Assembly: GCA_950022695.1 (NCBI GenBank)
Contig: CATLLN010000001.1
Span: 186,001 to 250,000 of the forward strand
Reading direction: 5' to 3'
Source of the DNA: an uncultured bacterium
GTDB lineage: Bacteria; Cyanobacteriota; Vampirovibrionia; Gastranaerophilales; Gastranaerophilaceae
Length of the DNA: 64,000 nt
Shown here: one piece after another, positions 41,062-50,965 of the stretch
How positions within the stretch are numbered: the stretch's first letter is position 1
How the letters are laid out: the number at the start of each line of letters is the position of its first letter
Program-made: the position numbers and the translations under genes
The notes under the pieces: model-generated
What the model was told of the DNA's origin: nothing
The model's database searches: none
The model's input: only the letters and a program-made list of their open reading frames with translations

Positions 41062-43458
41062 ATGAAAAAATTTGAAAAATTAAGGGATATTATTCAAAAT
41101 AAGAATTTTGTGATGTTTTTTGCATCATTAATTTTCATGTGTGGTATCTTGGCAAGTTTTTACGGCTTTGCAATTGTTTATTGTGCTGTTTTTACAATTC
41201 TCATGCTTGTTCTTTTATACTTAAGATTATTTGATATTCGTAAAGTTTTAATATTTGTATTTGTTTTTTATTTTGGCTTTTTCTTAACATTTTGTAAAAT
41301 TAAAAATTACGATGAACTTTTACATATTGTGCCTGTTGATATAAGTTTATCCGGTAGAATTGTAAGTATTCCGGAAGGTAAAGATGATGGGAAATTAAAG
41401 TTTTTCATGCAGGTTGAAAAAGCCGGAGATAATGAAATTGATGCGAAAACCTTTGTAACAGTAACTCAAACAGAAAAAATTAGCGGAAATTTAAACATTG
41501 GAGAAAAGGTTTTGATGAAAGGAAGATTGAGAAAACCTTTTACATCAACAAATCCTTCTCAATTTGATTACAGTTCATATCTGAGGAATTTTAATACATT
41601 TACTACGTTTTACGTTGCCGGTAATGATGTAAGTATTCTTGAAGATAATCCTGATTTTAGATGGAAGTTTTTGCGCGGTTTGAATAATACACGAAACAGG
41701 ATTTTAAAGGTTCACTCTAAGTATTTAAAAAGTCCTAATTTAGAAATATTAGGTGGAATTGTATTTGGAGATGATGCGGTTTCTCCTCCTGATTATATAA
41801 AAAGTTCTTTTATAAATTCCGGACTTTTACATATTTTAGCGGCATCGGGGATGAATGTTGCGTTTATATTTTCGTTTTGGTTTGTAATTTTGAAGTTTTT
41901 AGGGGTTCCGTACAAGCCAAGAGTTTTGTCGGGGATGTTGGTTGTAATTTTATATACGCTTATGACCGGACTCGGACCATCTGTAATTCGGGCTGCGCTT
42001 ATGCTGTTATTTGTCTTAGGCGGAAAACTGATTGATCGGGATACTCATTCTGTGTCGCTTTTATCTTTGGTTGCTGTTTTAATGTTGATTTATAACCCTG
42101 CATATATAAATAATGTCAGCTTCCAATTATCTTTTCTTGTAACTTTAGGACTTTTAACTACGGCAAATATTGTTTCGCAAAAACTTACAAAAATACCTGA
42201 TTGGATTAAAATACCTGTACTGATTCCAATTGTAGCTCAAATATGGGTTGCACCTATTCAAATGTTTTATTTTAATACTTTTAGTTTGTATTCGGTTCTT
42301 GCTAATATTTCAATTGTAAGTATGTTGAGTGTAATAAGTTTTGGCGGGTTCGTAAGCTCTGTTCTTGCTGTATTTCCGCCAATTGCAGATGTCGTGTGTA
42401 AGGTTTTTGATTTCTTTTTAAATTATCTGCTTACAGCGCTTGTTTTTGTATCTGACTTTTTCTCAAATATGAAATATAGTCTTTTACAAACAACACATCC
42501 TAATATTATTCAGCTTCTTTTATACTATGCAATGCTTATGAGTGTTACTGTGTTTATTAAATTTGATAAATATAAACAAGTTGTTATATCAATTTTTGTA
42601 GTTTCTCTTTTGTTACTGGGAACGACTATAAAGCCGGCAAACCATGAACTTGAAATCATAGTATTTGATGTTCAAAATGCGGATTCTTTTTTGATAAAAA
42701 CACCTGAAAATAAATATTTTATGATAGATACAGGAAAAGCTCCGTATGACAGCGGAAATTCTCAAGCAAAAATTATTATGCTTAAATATTTGAAAGATCA
42801 TGGAATTAAAAATCTGGAAGGTGTAATTGTATCTCACTTTGATAATGACCATTCCGGCGGTGTTACGGATGTTATTACAAATACAAAAGTCAAAATGTTA
42901 TATTTAAATTCTACTAATGTTGAAACCAAAACTGCTTGGAAAATTTTTGATACATCAAAGAAAATCGGACAAAAATACGAAGTTATCAGTTATAAAAAAC
43001 AAATACATTTCGAAAAGGATTTAGATATTAAGTTGATAAGAGCTGATGTCAGCGGAAAAAATGAAAGTAATGAAAATTCAATAATTACGCTAATATCTTA
43101 TAAGAATTTTAATATGTTATTTATGGGTGATGGCGGACTTGAAGCGTTTAACCAAATTAAAAAAGATTTACCGCGAAATATAGATGTACTAAAAGTTGGG
43201 CACCACGGTGGTCCCAGGGTCGTGAGTGATGAAATGATTGAATATCTTGGTAATAAAGTTTCTTTAATCTCAACCGGAATCAATTATTTTGGTCATCCAA
43301 ATAAAGGTACTCTTGATATTTTACGTAATACTGAAATTCTACGTACGGATTTATTACATGCAATAAAAATTTCATCAGATGGAAAAATTTATAAAGTTTA
43401 TTCTTATGATACCCATGAAAAAGATTTCAATTTACGTGAAAAATTTGAAGCAAAATAA
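41062..43458 (+). CDS. comEC: ComEC/Rec2 DNA-uptake channel with MBL-fold C-terminus
   Basis: GLLHILAASGMNVAFIFSFW, VIVSHFDNDHSGGVTDVI, LKVGHHGGPR. Confidence 0.93.
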   Translation: MKKFEKLRDIIQNKNFVMFFASLIFMCGILASFYGFAIVYCAVFTILMLVLLYLRLFDIRKVLIFVFVFYFGFFLTFCKIKNYDELLHIVPVDISLSGRIVSIPEGKDDGKLKFFMQVEKAGDNEIDAKTFVTVTQTEKISGNLNIGEKVLMKGRLRKPFTSTNPSQFDYSSYLRNFNTFTTFYVAGNDVSILEDNPDFRWKFLRGLNNTRNRILKVHSKYLKSPNLEILGGIVFGDDAVSPPDYIKSSFINSGLLHILAASGMNVAFIFSFWFVILKFLGVPYKPRVLSGMLVVILYTLMTGLGPSVIRAALMLLFVLGGKLIDRDTHSVSLLSLVAVLMLIYNPAYINNVSFQLSFLVTLGLLTTANIVSQKLTKIPDWIKIPVLIPIVAQIWVAPIQMFYFNTFSLYSVLANISIVSMLSVISFGGFVSSVLAVFPPIADVVCKVFDFFLNYLLTALVFVSDFFSNMKYSLLQTTHPNIIQLLLYYAMLMSVTVFIKFDKYKQVVISIFVVSLLLLGTTIKPANHELEIIVFDVQNADSFLIKTPENKYFMIDTGKAPYDSGNSQAKIIMLKYLKDHGIKNLEGVIVSHFDNDHSGGVTDVITNTKVKMLYLNSTNVETKTAWKIFDTSKKIGQKYEVISYKKQIHFEKDLDIKLIRADVSGKNESNENSIITLISYKNFNMLFMGDGGLEAFNQIKKDLPRNIDVLKVGHHGGPRVVSDEMIEYLGNKVSLISTGINYFGHPNKGTLDILRNTEILRTDLLHAIKISSDGKIYKVYSYDTHEKDFNLREKFEAK

Positions 43459-43709
43459 TTAGTATAAATGTCCGAATCTTGACAAATTTATCGTACTTTT
43501 TACACTAATTAACAATTTTAAAAAGCCTCTTATAACGTGGGTTTTGCCGGGTTTGGCTTTCTAAATATTTACCCCTGGGGTTGAAATTTTAAATTTTTGT
43601 AATATTATGATTACATAATCACATTCAAAAAAGACGAAAATCTTATCAAAAAATAAGAATAAAAAAGTAGTTTTTGGCGAATTTCAATTTACAACTAGAG
43701 GATTACATT

Positions 43710-44354
43710 TTGAAAAAATTATTACTATTCACTATTGCACTAGTGTTCATGTTGTTCACGCCGGTGCATGCAGCCAATGTAAGTACAGTGAAGGCAGCGA
43801 TAGTAAAACATTCTATCGAAATGGGTGTAGATCCGGCAATTACTTTAAGTATTGCGAAAACAGAATCAGGTTTCAGACACGAAGCAAGAAGTGCACATGG
43901 TGCAGTAGGTGTCTTTCAACTGATGCCTTCTACCGCAAGAAGAATGGGCTTAAACCCTTATTCACTTGATGATAATATCAAAGGCGGTATTATGTATTAC
44001 AAATCTATGTACAAAATGTTTGGTTCTATGGAATTAGCATTAGCCGCATACAACGCAGGACCGGGAAATGTTAAAAAATACCGAGCTATTCCTCCGTTTA
44101 GTGAAACAAAAAGATTTGTAGCAAAAATTATGGCTGATTACAGACAATTCAAAGCTCACCCTGATCCTGCGATGATCGCAGCGAAAAAAGGAACTCCGAC
44201 AGCTATCACTGGAGCTCAAGTCTTAGCTCAAACTCCGGGGAAACAAGTTCCTTTACCAATGGTAAAAATCGAGCAAGCAAGGAATTTAAATGTTGAACTT
44301 ATTAAAGAAATTCCTATGGAAGTTGAAGTTAAGTCACAATCAGTTGCAATTTAA
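43710..44354 (+). CDS. Exported lytic transglycosylase (SLT domain), TTG start
   Basis: SD AGAGGA then TTG opening signal peptide KKLLLFTIALVFMLFTPVHA; SIAKTESGFRHEARSAHGAVGVFQLMPSTARRMG. Confidence 0.9.
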   Translation: MKKLLLFTIALVFMLFTPVHAANVSTVKAAIVKHSIEMGVDPAITLSIAKTESGFRHEARSAHGAVGVFQLMPSTARRMGLNPYSLDDNIKGGIMYYKSMYKMFGSMELALAAYNAGPGNVKKYRAIPPFSETKRFVAKIMADYRQFKAHPDPAMIAAKKGTPTAITGAQVLAQTPGKQVPLPMVKIEQARNLNVELIKEIPMEVEVKSQSVAI

Positions 44355-44375
44355 ATTTTTGGTTATGAAAACTTT

Positions 44376-44404
44376 AAAAACAGACCCAGAGGGTCTGTTT
44401 TTTT
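44376..44404 (+). terminator. Rho-independent terminator
   Basis: AAAAACAGACCC-aga-GGGTCTGTTTTT. Confidence 0.9.
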
Positions 44405-44537
44405 ATTCCTGTTAATATTTGTAAACTTATTCACTAGAACTAGTTAAATAGTATTATATTTTTTACCCGTTTGTGGTATATATAATTTATACATAAATGA
44501 ATTATATTTAATATAGTTCAGTAGATTGGAGGCAAAA

Positions 44538-46262
44538 ATGGCAGTAGGTCAATTCGTATTTATGTTACATAGTCACCTTCCATATTACCGCAAAGCAGGG
44601 ATGTGGCCGTTTGGTGAAGAAAACCTTTATGAATGTATGGCAGAAACATATGTTCCGCTTTTAAATGCAATTTCAGAATTGTATGATGAAGGTATTAAAG
44701 CAAAATTAACTGTCGGTATTACTCCGATTCTTGCTGAACAACTTGCTGATGAACACTTAAAACACGGATTTGTTGAATATTTAGATTCAAGAATTAAAAG
44801 TGTTTCTAAGGATTTAGACAGATATCCGGATCCTGAAGTTCCTCATTCTCAGCATTTAAAATATTTGGCTAAGTATTATTTTGATTGGTTTAACAATATC
44901 AAAAACTCTTTTGTTAATAAATATGGAATGGATTTAATTGTAGCTTTCAAAAAATACCAAGATTTGGGTTGTATTGAAATTACTACATCAGGTGCAACTC
45001 ACGGTTTTTCACCGCTTCTTGCAACAGATAATAATTTGAATGCTCAGTTTAAGGTCGGTTCAGATACAACAAAAAGATTCTTTGGTAAGAAAGCAATGGG
45101 ATGTTGGTTACCGGAATGTGCTTATCGTCAAGGTTATGAATATGTAGGTAAAGACGGTCAAAAACACTGGCGTCCGGCAATTGAATTAACTCTTCAAAAT
45201 AATGATATTGAGTATTTCTTTACAGAATCACACGTAATTGAAGGTGGAAACTCAATCGGTTGCCGCCGCGTTGTAGGAGTTTATGGAAATATTGAATATA
45301 TTCCGCTTCCAGAACGTGAACCGACCGGCTATGATACTTATTCTGCATATTGGCTTCCAGATGCTCAGGTTGCAGTTATGGGAAGAAATGATAGAGCAGG
45401 TTATCAGGTTTGGTCTGCAGCTGACGGATATCCTGGTGATGGATGTTTCAGAGAATTCCACAAAAAAGATGATAAATCAGGTATGAATTACTGGAGAATT
45501 ACTTCTGCAAAAACCGATTTGGGTGATAAAATGCTTTATGATCCGGTAATTGCATTAAACAAAATTAATGAAAATTCTGATCATTATACAACAATGCTTT
45601 ATCATTTATTGAATGATTATAAAAATTCTCATGATGGTAAAGAAGGTTTAATTATGGTATCTTTTGATACTGAATTATTCGGTCACTGGTGGTTTGAAGG
45701 TGTGGAATTTATTAAGCAGGTTATTAAAAAATTCCACCAATATATTCCGCAGGTTGAACGTATGACAGCCGGTGAGTACTTGCATGCTCATCCGCCGACA
45801 GAAGCTATTCAAATTCCTGAATCTTCTTGGGGACAGGGCGGTCACTTCTATGTATGGAATAACCACTTAACTGAATGGATGTGGCCTATTATTCACTCTT
45901 GTGAAAAACGTATAACATCAATTGTAGATAAATATCAAACAGTGCCATCAGATAAGCTTTTACATAGGGCTTTAACTCAATTGGCAAGAGAAAATCTTTT
46001 ATTGCAAAGTTCAGATTGGCCTTTCTTGATTACAACATGGCAGGCTAAGGACTATGCAACAGATAGATTCAGAGAACATGTTGAAAGATTTGAACTTATC
46101 GCAGATATGATTGAAAACGGAAATATCAATGCAGAAGAATTAGAAAAAATCGAAAGTATAGATAATTGCTTCCCGGAAATTGATTACCGTGTATATGTCT
46201 CAATTGAAGAAGGTGTAATTCCGCAACAGTCTAAGAAATTAGCACCTTTATACAAAGATTAA
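44538..46262 (+). CDS. GH57 family glycosidase, probable 1,4-alpha-glucan branching enzyme
   Basis: GQFVFMLHSHLPYYRKAGMWPFGEENLYECMAETYVPLL; GCWLPECAYRQGYE; SFDTELFGHWWFEG. Confidence 0.9.
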   Translation: MAVGQFVFMLHSHLPYYRKAGMWPFGEENLYECMAETYVPLLNAISELYDEGIKAKLTVGITPILAEQLADEHLKHGFVEYLDSRIKSVSKDLDRYPDPEVPHSQHLKYLAKYYFDWFNNIKNSFVNKYGMDLIVAFKKYQDLGCIEITTSGATHGFSPLLATDNNLNAQFKVGSDTTKRFFGKKAMGCWLPECAYRQGYEYVGKDGQKHWRPAIELTLQNNDIEYFFTESHVIEGGNSIGCRRVVGVYGNIEYIPLPEREPTGYDTYSAYWLPDAQVAVMGRNDRAGYQVWSAADGYPGDGCFREFHKKDDKSGMNYWRITSAKTDLGDKMLYDPVIALNKINENSDHYTTMLYHLLNDYKNSHDGKEGLIMVSFDTELFGHWWFEGVEFIKQVIKKFHQYIPQVERMTAGEYLHAHPPTEAIQIPESSWGQGGHFYVWNNHLTEWMWPIIHSCEKRITSIVDKYQTVPSDKLLHRALTQLARENLLLQSSDWPFLITTWQAKDYATDRFREHVERFELIADMIENGNINAEELEKIESIDNCFPEIDYRVYVSIEEGVIPQQSKKLAPLYKD

Positions 46263-46318
46263 AGCATTTTTTACAATTCATTTTATAAGCCTTGGTGATA
46301 AACCAAGGCTTTTTATTA

Positions 46319-46784
46319 TTAATTGTTCATAAATTTTCGTTTTGTGTTTTTGAATATAAAATCCGGATATTTTTTTGTAAGTTCTTGAATTTGTTGTGGT
46401 GATAAATTCAGTTTTTCACTTTGTTCGAATTCTATTGGTGAATTCTTTGAAATGTAAAAGTGGTCTTTAAATAAATTTTTATAATGGGGGGTACATATTT
46501 TTTGCGAAGTCGGTTTTGCCTGCCCAGTTATCAATAATTATAGTGGAATTGTTCACTGTACCGTTAAATTGACTTCCATCTTTATTAAATATACATACAA
46601 CGTGATTTAATTTTTCCCCATTTATAAAATCAGCTTTATTTCTAAAGCTACCAAGTTGAGAGATAATTTGTTTGGAATAATTTAGTAGATTAGAGTTTAT
46701 TGTATGACAAACCCATTGAGCATCTTTGATATATTGGTTTCTTGCGGAAAATGTAGTAGAATTATATGTGGATAATGTTTTCAT
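46319..46784 (-). pseudogene. Protein split at a G6/C6 tract; candidate papain-like Cys-His-Asp fold
   Basis: ORFs 46479..46784 and 46319..46534 become one ~154-aa frame if one base is removed from the G6 run at 46487-46492. Segments WVCHTINSN, LNHVVCIF, IIIDNWAG. Confidence 0.45.
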
Positions 46785-46919
46785 ATAATTAGAATAAATG
46801 AAAAAATAATAAAATATATTGAATAAAATGAATTATTAACACTTTTTTACAAAAAAATAAAAAATTATGCTTGCAAAAAAAAAATCAGCAAATATAATAA
46901 AGAAGTAGCCAAAACAGAT

Positions 46920-46997
46920 GGGAGCGTAGCTCAGTTTGGTTAGAGCGCATGCCTGTCACGCATGAGGTCGCGAGTTCGAGCCTCGTCGTTCCCGCCA
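46920..46997 (+). tRNA. tRNA-Asp (GTC), CCA encoded
   Basis: GGGAGCG...CCTGTCACG loop...GTTCGAG...CGTTCCC-G-CCA cloverleaf. Confidence 0.96.
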
Positions 46998-47040
46998 TTT
47001 ATAAAAAAATGAAGTCCGCTTGTCGGGCTTATTTTTTTGT
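46979..47040 (+). repeat. Direct repeat copy 1: tRNA-Asp 3' end plus terminator
   Basis: AGCCTCGTCGTTCCCGCCATTTATAAAAAAATGAAGTCCGCTTGTCGGGCTTATTTTTTTGT. Confidence 0.92.
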
Positions 47041-47193
47041 TAGGAATTGTGTAATAAAGAGGTGAGAACTCACAGGTCGAAGACCTGTCAAAGTTCGAGC
47101 GCGAACGAGCTGAGGGCGAAGGAGCTTTCTTTGAAGCAAGCAAAGCGAGTGAAAAGAAAGTCCGTAGACCCGTTAAACGCGAGTGAGCAAGAC

Positions 47194-47254
47194 AGCCTCG
47201 TCGTTTCCGCCATTTATAAAAAATGAAGTCCGCTTGTCGGGCTTATTTTTTTGT
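47194..47254 (+). repeat. Direct repeat copy 2
   Basis: Matches copy 1 except for one C-to-T change and one A deletion. Confidence 0.92.
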
Positions 47255-47526
47255 AAAATTCTTTTACTGGTCGGGTGTAAATGTAATTGCCTCCTCATCT
47301 TACTCCTCTCACGAAGCTAAGCCCTATAAATGGAGTATCTATTTTTGCTTCTTGTTATAAATTTTGTTGTTTGAATTCTAGGTGAAAATCAAGTTTAAAA
47401 TAAAATGTAAAATGTTAATTTTTGTAAACTTATAGTATTTTTATGGCAAATTTTAATAAGATTTTTATTTTTTTTAATTGTCAAAGTGTAAATTAGTTAG
47501 TAGAAAAATGAAAGGAAAAGGTAATT

Positions 47527-47910
47527 ATGACTTTATCTACACGTATGATTAGACAAGTTAAGAATATTGCATCGCCGTACTCAGATTATTCTATGAAATT
47601 GACAAAATGGACTCCAAATTCTGCTAAAAAACCTCGAATTGAATCTATGGCTTTTACAATAAATGGTAATACCAATAGTACTTATTCCAAACGTGTATCA
47701 CAAAATGGTGTAGTTTTTGAAATATTCAAATCTAATAATGAAGTATTAAAAATTCTAAGAGATAGATTTGGCAAAGTTTTAGGTTATAAATCTAATTTCA
47801 AAATTCCTTTAGATGATGTAAATAGAGTTTACGATAATGCAAGTAACATGATGCGTTCTCGTTTAAGTTCATTATATACTATACCTGCAGGTATTAGAGC
47901 TCACAATTAA
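47527..47910 (+). CDS. Hypothetical protein
   Basis: SD aaaggaaaagg; followed by a palindromic terminator. Confidence 0.6.
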   Translation: MTLSTRMIRQVKNIASPYSDYSMKLTKWTPNSAKKPRIESMAFTINGNTNSTYSKRVSQNGVVFEIFKSNNEVLKILRDRFGKVLGYKSNFKIPLDDVNRVYDNASNMMRSRLSSLYTIPAGIRAHN

Positions 47911-47961
47911 AATAGATTATGTAAGTACTCAGTATAGTGACATAACTTTTTATATAAAAAA

Positions 47962-47985
47962 AAAAGACTGCAATTGCAGTCTTTT
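47962..47985. terminator. 24-bp perfect palindrome terminator
   Basis: AAAAGACTGCAATTGCAGTCTTTT. Confidence 0.85.
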
Positions 47986-48045
47986 ATTCTATCCTAATTC
48001 CTTAATTTATTTTTTATTCCTTTAAATTCCTTAATTCCAACAAGT

Positions 48046-48222
48046 TTATGCGATGAAATTTGTACCGAATCTGTTTGCTCCGTGGAAAAATGATTGTTTC
48101 ATCATTTGAGTCAATGTTTTCTTTACAACTTTTTTATCGCTTAAATCAACTTCTTTTAAAGCTTTAGATGTATCTTTATATGCACTTGTAACAGCATCAG
48201 AAAATAATAGCATTGTAGCCAT
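48046..48222 (-). CDS. Small 58-aa hypothetical protein (below ORF-track cutoff)
   Basis: MATMLLFSDAVTSAYKDTSKALKEVDLSDKKVVKKTLTQMMKQSFFHGANRFGTNFIA; SD AGAGGA. Confidence 0.6.
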   Translation of the reverse strand: MATMLLFSDAVTSAYKDTSKALKEVDLSDKKVVKKTLTQMMKQSFFHGANRFGTNFIA

Positions 48223-48396
48223 TTTTTTATCCTCTCTTTATTTAAACTCTTTCGCATTGCTCGCTTTAAGCTCGCTTGCTCTTTTTCTTTAATTGTCTCT
48301 TACATATATATAAAAACTTCCTATAAAAAAATATTGACTTTTTATATTCAATTTATATAAAAGTTGTTACATAAGTTAACAATTGACTGGATTTAT

Positions 48397-48424
48397 TAAA
48401 GAAATACTTAAATTAAGCCGATTA
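48397..48424 (+). promoter_or_regulatory. Sigma-28-like promoter
   Basis: TAAAGAAA-N12-GCCGATTA (TAAA-N16-GCCGATTA in SigD spacing), about 30 nt upstream of ATG 48461. Confidence 0.5.
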
Positions 48425-48460
48425 CAATAGTAATAAGTTATGAAAGGATTGTTCTAAGAA

Positions 48461-49789
48461 ATGGGTATTTCAGCATCACAGGCAAGATTGTTGACAATAA
48501 CTGCAAGACTGACTTCTAACGAGTACGAGTCTCAGCAAATTTCTAATGCTAAAATGAGACTTGCAATCAAATCAGAACAGGCAAGTAGTGAATATATTGC
48601 TGCGCTAAATAAAAAACAATTTATGTTCACAACTTATGATGCTAAAGGAAATGCAACTACCGCTCAATTAACAGCTAATGTGTTATATCAATATGCTGAT
48701 ATGAAAAATCAATATGCATTAATTAACTCAAGCGGTCAAATGCTTGTGGCTTCTGCTGATGCGAAAAACTTTAAATTAGCTGAAAATTTAGATGAATTTT
48801 TAAAGTTAAATGGAATTGATAAAGAATATAAATCAAATACATTATCTGAGTGTGCAAAACGATTAAATGCTCCTAGCGCTGAAGGCGGTTTGAAAAATTA
48901 TTATACTGATTGGGAACAAGCTGTTGAAAATGCTAAAATAGCTACTTATACTGATGAATCAGGGAAAGAAATTTCATCTGATGAACGTTTCAGAAATGAT
49001 AAATATAATAATTTTCAAGCATATAATATTGCATTAAGAGATTATGAAGAAAAAGTTGCATTATATAATTCAGGTTTGACAAGTACTGATATAAAAGGAG
49101 CATTGGCAACTTTAAATTCAGCTAAAGAAGCTTATTCTCATTGTGTTAATTTTGATGAATGGGCAAAATTCCAAGTGAAAAATCAAAAACCAGAAATTTA
49201 TGAAAATGTAACAGAGTATTATAGAGTTTTGGATGATTTCTTGTCAGAGGCTGAGGATTTAGGTTGTACTTCACTTCAAGATACATACACTTATTCTGAT
49301 GCGACAAAAGCTCAATGGTATACAAATTTGTGGTACAGAATGAACGGAGCTTCTTCTGAGAAATCTGCTCAAGGAAATAATGAAACTAATTTTGCGATTT
49401 TAGACAGTAAACTTGCTTCAAGTAAAGATTGGCTACAAGATGCGTTGGGACAAGGTTTAATTTCTCTTGAAGTTGCATCAAATGCATTAGCAACAAATCT
49501 TATTCCAGACGAAAGTAAGCCGTTAAATGTTATTCTTAAGGGAATATCTTGGACTCCTACTGAGTATGGTTCTTGCAAGGATTTTACAGAGCTTGATGAT
49601 GACAAAGCTATTGCCAGAGCAGAAGCTGAATATCAAAGAAAAAATAATGAAATTTCTTCTATAGATAAAAAATATGAGAATAAAATTAAAACTTTAGATA
49701 CTGAACACAATTCCTTACAAACTGAATATGAATCCGTTCAATCGGCAATGAACAAAAATGTTGAACGATCATTTAAAACCTTTTCATAA
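48461..49789 (+). CDS. Lineage-specific protein, paralog of 4056..6068 at both termini
   Basis: MGISASQARLLTITARLTSNEYESQ...; KAIARAEAEYQRKNNEIS...LDTEHNSLQTEYESVQSAMNKNVERSFKTFS. Confidence 0.78.
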   Translation: MGISASQARLLTITARLTSNEYESQQISNAKMRLAIKSEQASSEYIAALNKKQFMFTTYDAKGNATTAQLTANVLYQYADMKNQYALINSSGQMLVASADAKNFKLAENLDEFLKLNGIDKEYKSNTLSECAKRLNAPSAEGGLKNYYTDWEQAVENAKIATYTDESGKEISSDERFRNDKYNNFQAYNIALRDYEEKVALYNSGLTSTDIKGALATLNSAKEAYSHCVNFDEWAKFQVKNQKPEIYENVTEYYRVLDDFLSEAEDLGCTSLQDTYTYSDATKAQWYTNLWYRMNGASSEKSAQGNNETNFAILDSKLASSKDWLQDALGQGLISLEVASNALATNLIPDESKPLNVILKGISWTPTEYGSCKDFTELDDDKAIARAEAEYQRKNNEISSIDKKYENKIKTLDTEHNSLQTEYESVQSAMNKNVERSFKTFS

Positions 49790-49875
49790 CTTAGACTTAT
49801 AAATATTTTTCCCCTACAAATTTTTACATCCCTTCAATTTATAGTATAATAAACTAAAAATGGAGGGTTTTTATT

Positions 49876-50868
49876 ATGCACAGAATAACCTTGATAAATG
49901 GTGACGGGATTGGTCCTGAAATATCTGAAAGTGTTATGAAAATTATTAAAGCTAGCGGCTTATCAATTGATTGGGATATCCAAACCGCAGGAGCTGATGT
50001 TATAGAAACAGAAGGAACACCTTTGCCACAGAGAGTTTTAGAGTCAATAAAAAATAATAAGGTTGCATTAAAAGCTCCGGTTACAACACCTATCGGGAAA
50101 GGTTTCAGATCTGTAAATGTTCAGTTACGTAAAGATTTGGATTTGTATGCAAACCTTAGACCGTGTAAGAATTTACCTGGAATTGAAACAAGATTTAATG
50201 ATGTAGATTTAGTTGTTGTAAGAGAAAATACAGAAGATTTATACGCAGGAATTGAAGAACAAATTGATTATGATACAGCTCACAGTATAAAAATTATTAC
50301 GAGAAATGCATCTGAAAGAATTTGCAAATTCGCGTTTGAATATGCCGTGAAAAATAACAGGCATGAGGTTTGCTGTGTGACAAAAGCAAATATTATGAAA
50401 TTATCTGACGGGTTATTTCTGGAATCTTTTAGAAAAATTTCTGAAGATTATCCAAAAATTACCCCTCGCGAAATATTGGTTGATAATCTTTGTATGCAGC
50501 TTGTACAAGATCCTTCAAGGTTTGATGTTCTTGTTTTGCCAAATTTGTATGGAGATATAGTTTCAGATTTAACTGCAGGCTTAATCGGCGGTTTGGGGGT
50601 CGCTCAGGGGGCAAATATCGGTCTTAATTGTGCTGTATTTGAACCTGTACATGGTTCAGCTCCGGATATAAAAGGACAAAATAAGGCTAATCCGACAGCT
50701 CTTTTAATGTCTGCTATTGAAATGCTTAAATATATTGGTGAAAATTCTTATGCCGAAAAAATTGAAAAAGCATTGTTTAAAACACTTGCAGATGGGAATA
50801 AAACTGCAGATATCGGCGGGAAATTATCGACTACAGAATTTACGGATGTTGTTATAAGTAATCTTTAG
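49876..50868 (+). CDS. Isocitrate/isopropylmalate dehydrogenase family, NAD-IDH-like
   Basis: INGDGIGPEISESVMKII, VVRENTEDLYAGIEEQ, LYGDIVSDLTAGLIGGLG, EPVHGSAPDIKGQNKANPTA. Confidence 0.92.
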   Translation: MHRITLINGDGIGPEISESVMKIIKASGLSIDWDIQTAGADVIETEGTPLPQRVLESIKNNKVALKAPVTTPIGKGFRSVNVQLRKDLDLYANLRPCKNLPGIETRFNDVDLVVVRENTEDLYAGIEEQIDYDTAHSIKIITRNASERICKFAFEYAVKNNRHEVCCVTKANIMKLSDGLFLESFRKISEDYPKITPREILVDNLCMQLVQDPSRFDVLVLPNLYGDIVSDLTAGLIGGLGVAQGANIGLNCAVFEPVHGSAPDIKGQNKANPTALLMSAIEMLKYIGENSYAEKIEKALFKTLADGNKTADIGGKLSTTEFTDVVISNL

Positions 50869-50878
50869 CCACTTAGGG

Positions 50879-50907
50879 TTGACAAAATTTGTAATATCGT
50901 AAATAAT
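50879..50907 (+). promoter_or_regulatory. Candidate antisense promoter
   Basis: TTGACA-N17-AATAAT, reading toward the minus-strand peptide gene. Confidence 0.5.
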
Positions 50908-50965
50908 AATGGTGTAGGGCGTAGCTCCTAAGAGTTTAGCGTTCCTTAAGAGCTTTCTTCGCACC

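Noticed and set aside
9850-43572. Recurring ATTTACCCC-like box (near 9850 on minus, 12181, 16600, 43565)
   Set aside because: Only a few sites, with inconsistent position relative to promoters and genes; could be chance. Needs genome-wide counting.
46940-47143. 67-aa minus-strand ORF ending GGNDEARTRDLMRDRHAL
   Set aside because: Overlaps tRNA-Asp antisense; looks like the common spurious translation of a tRNA gene.
47041-47193. CRISPR-like array in the repeat-rich tRNA flank
   Set aside because: Repeats are a two-copy tRNA/terminator duplication plus hairpins, with no regular repeat-spacer units. No CRISPR array was seen in the window.
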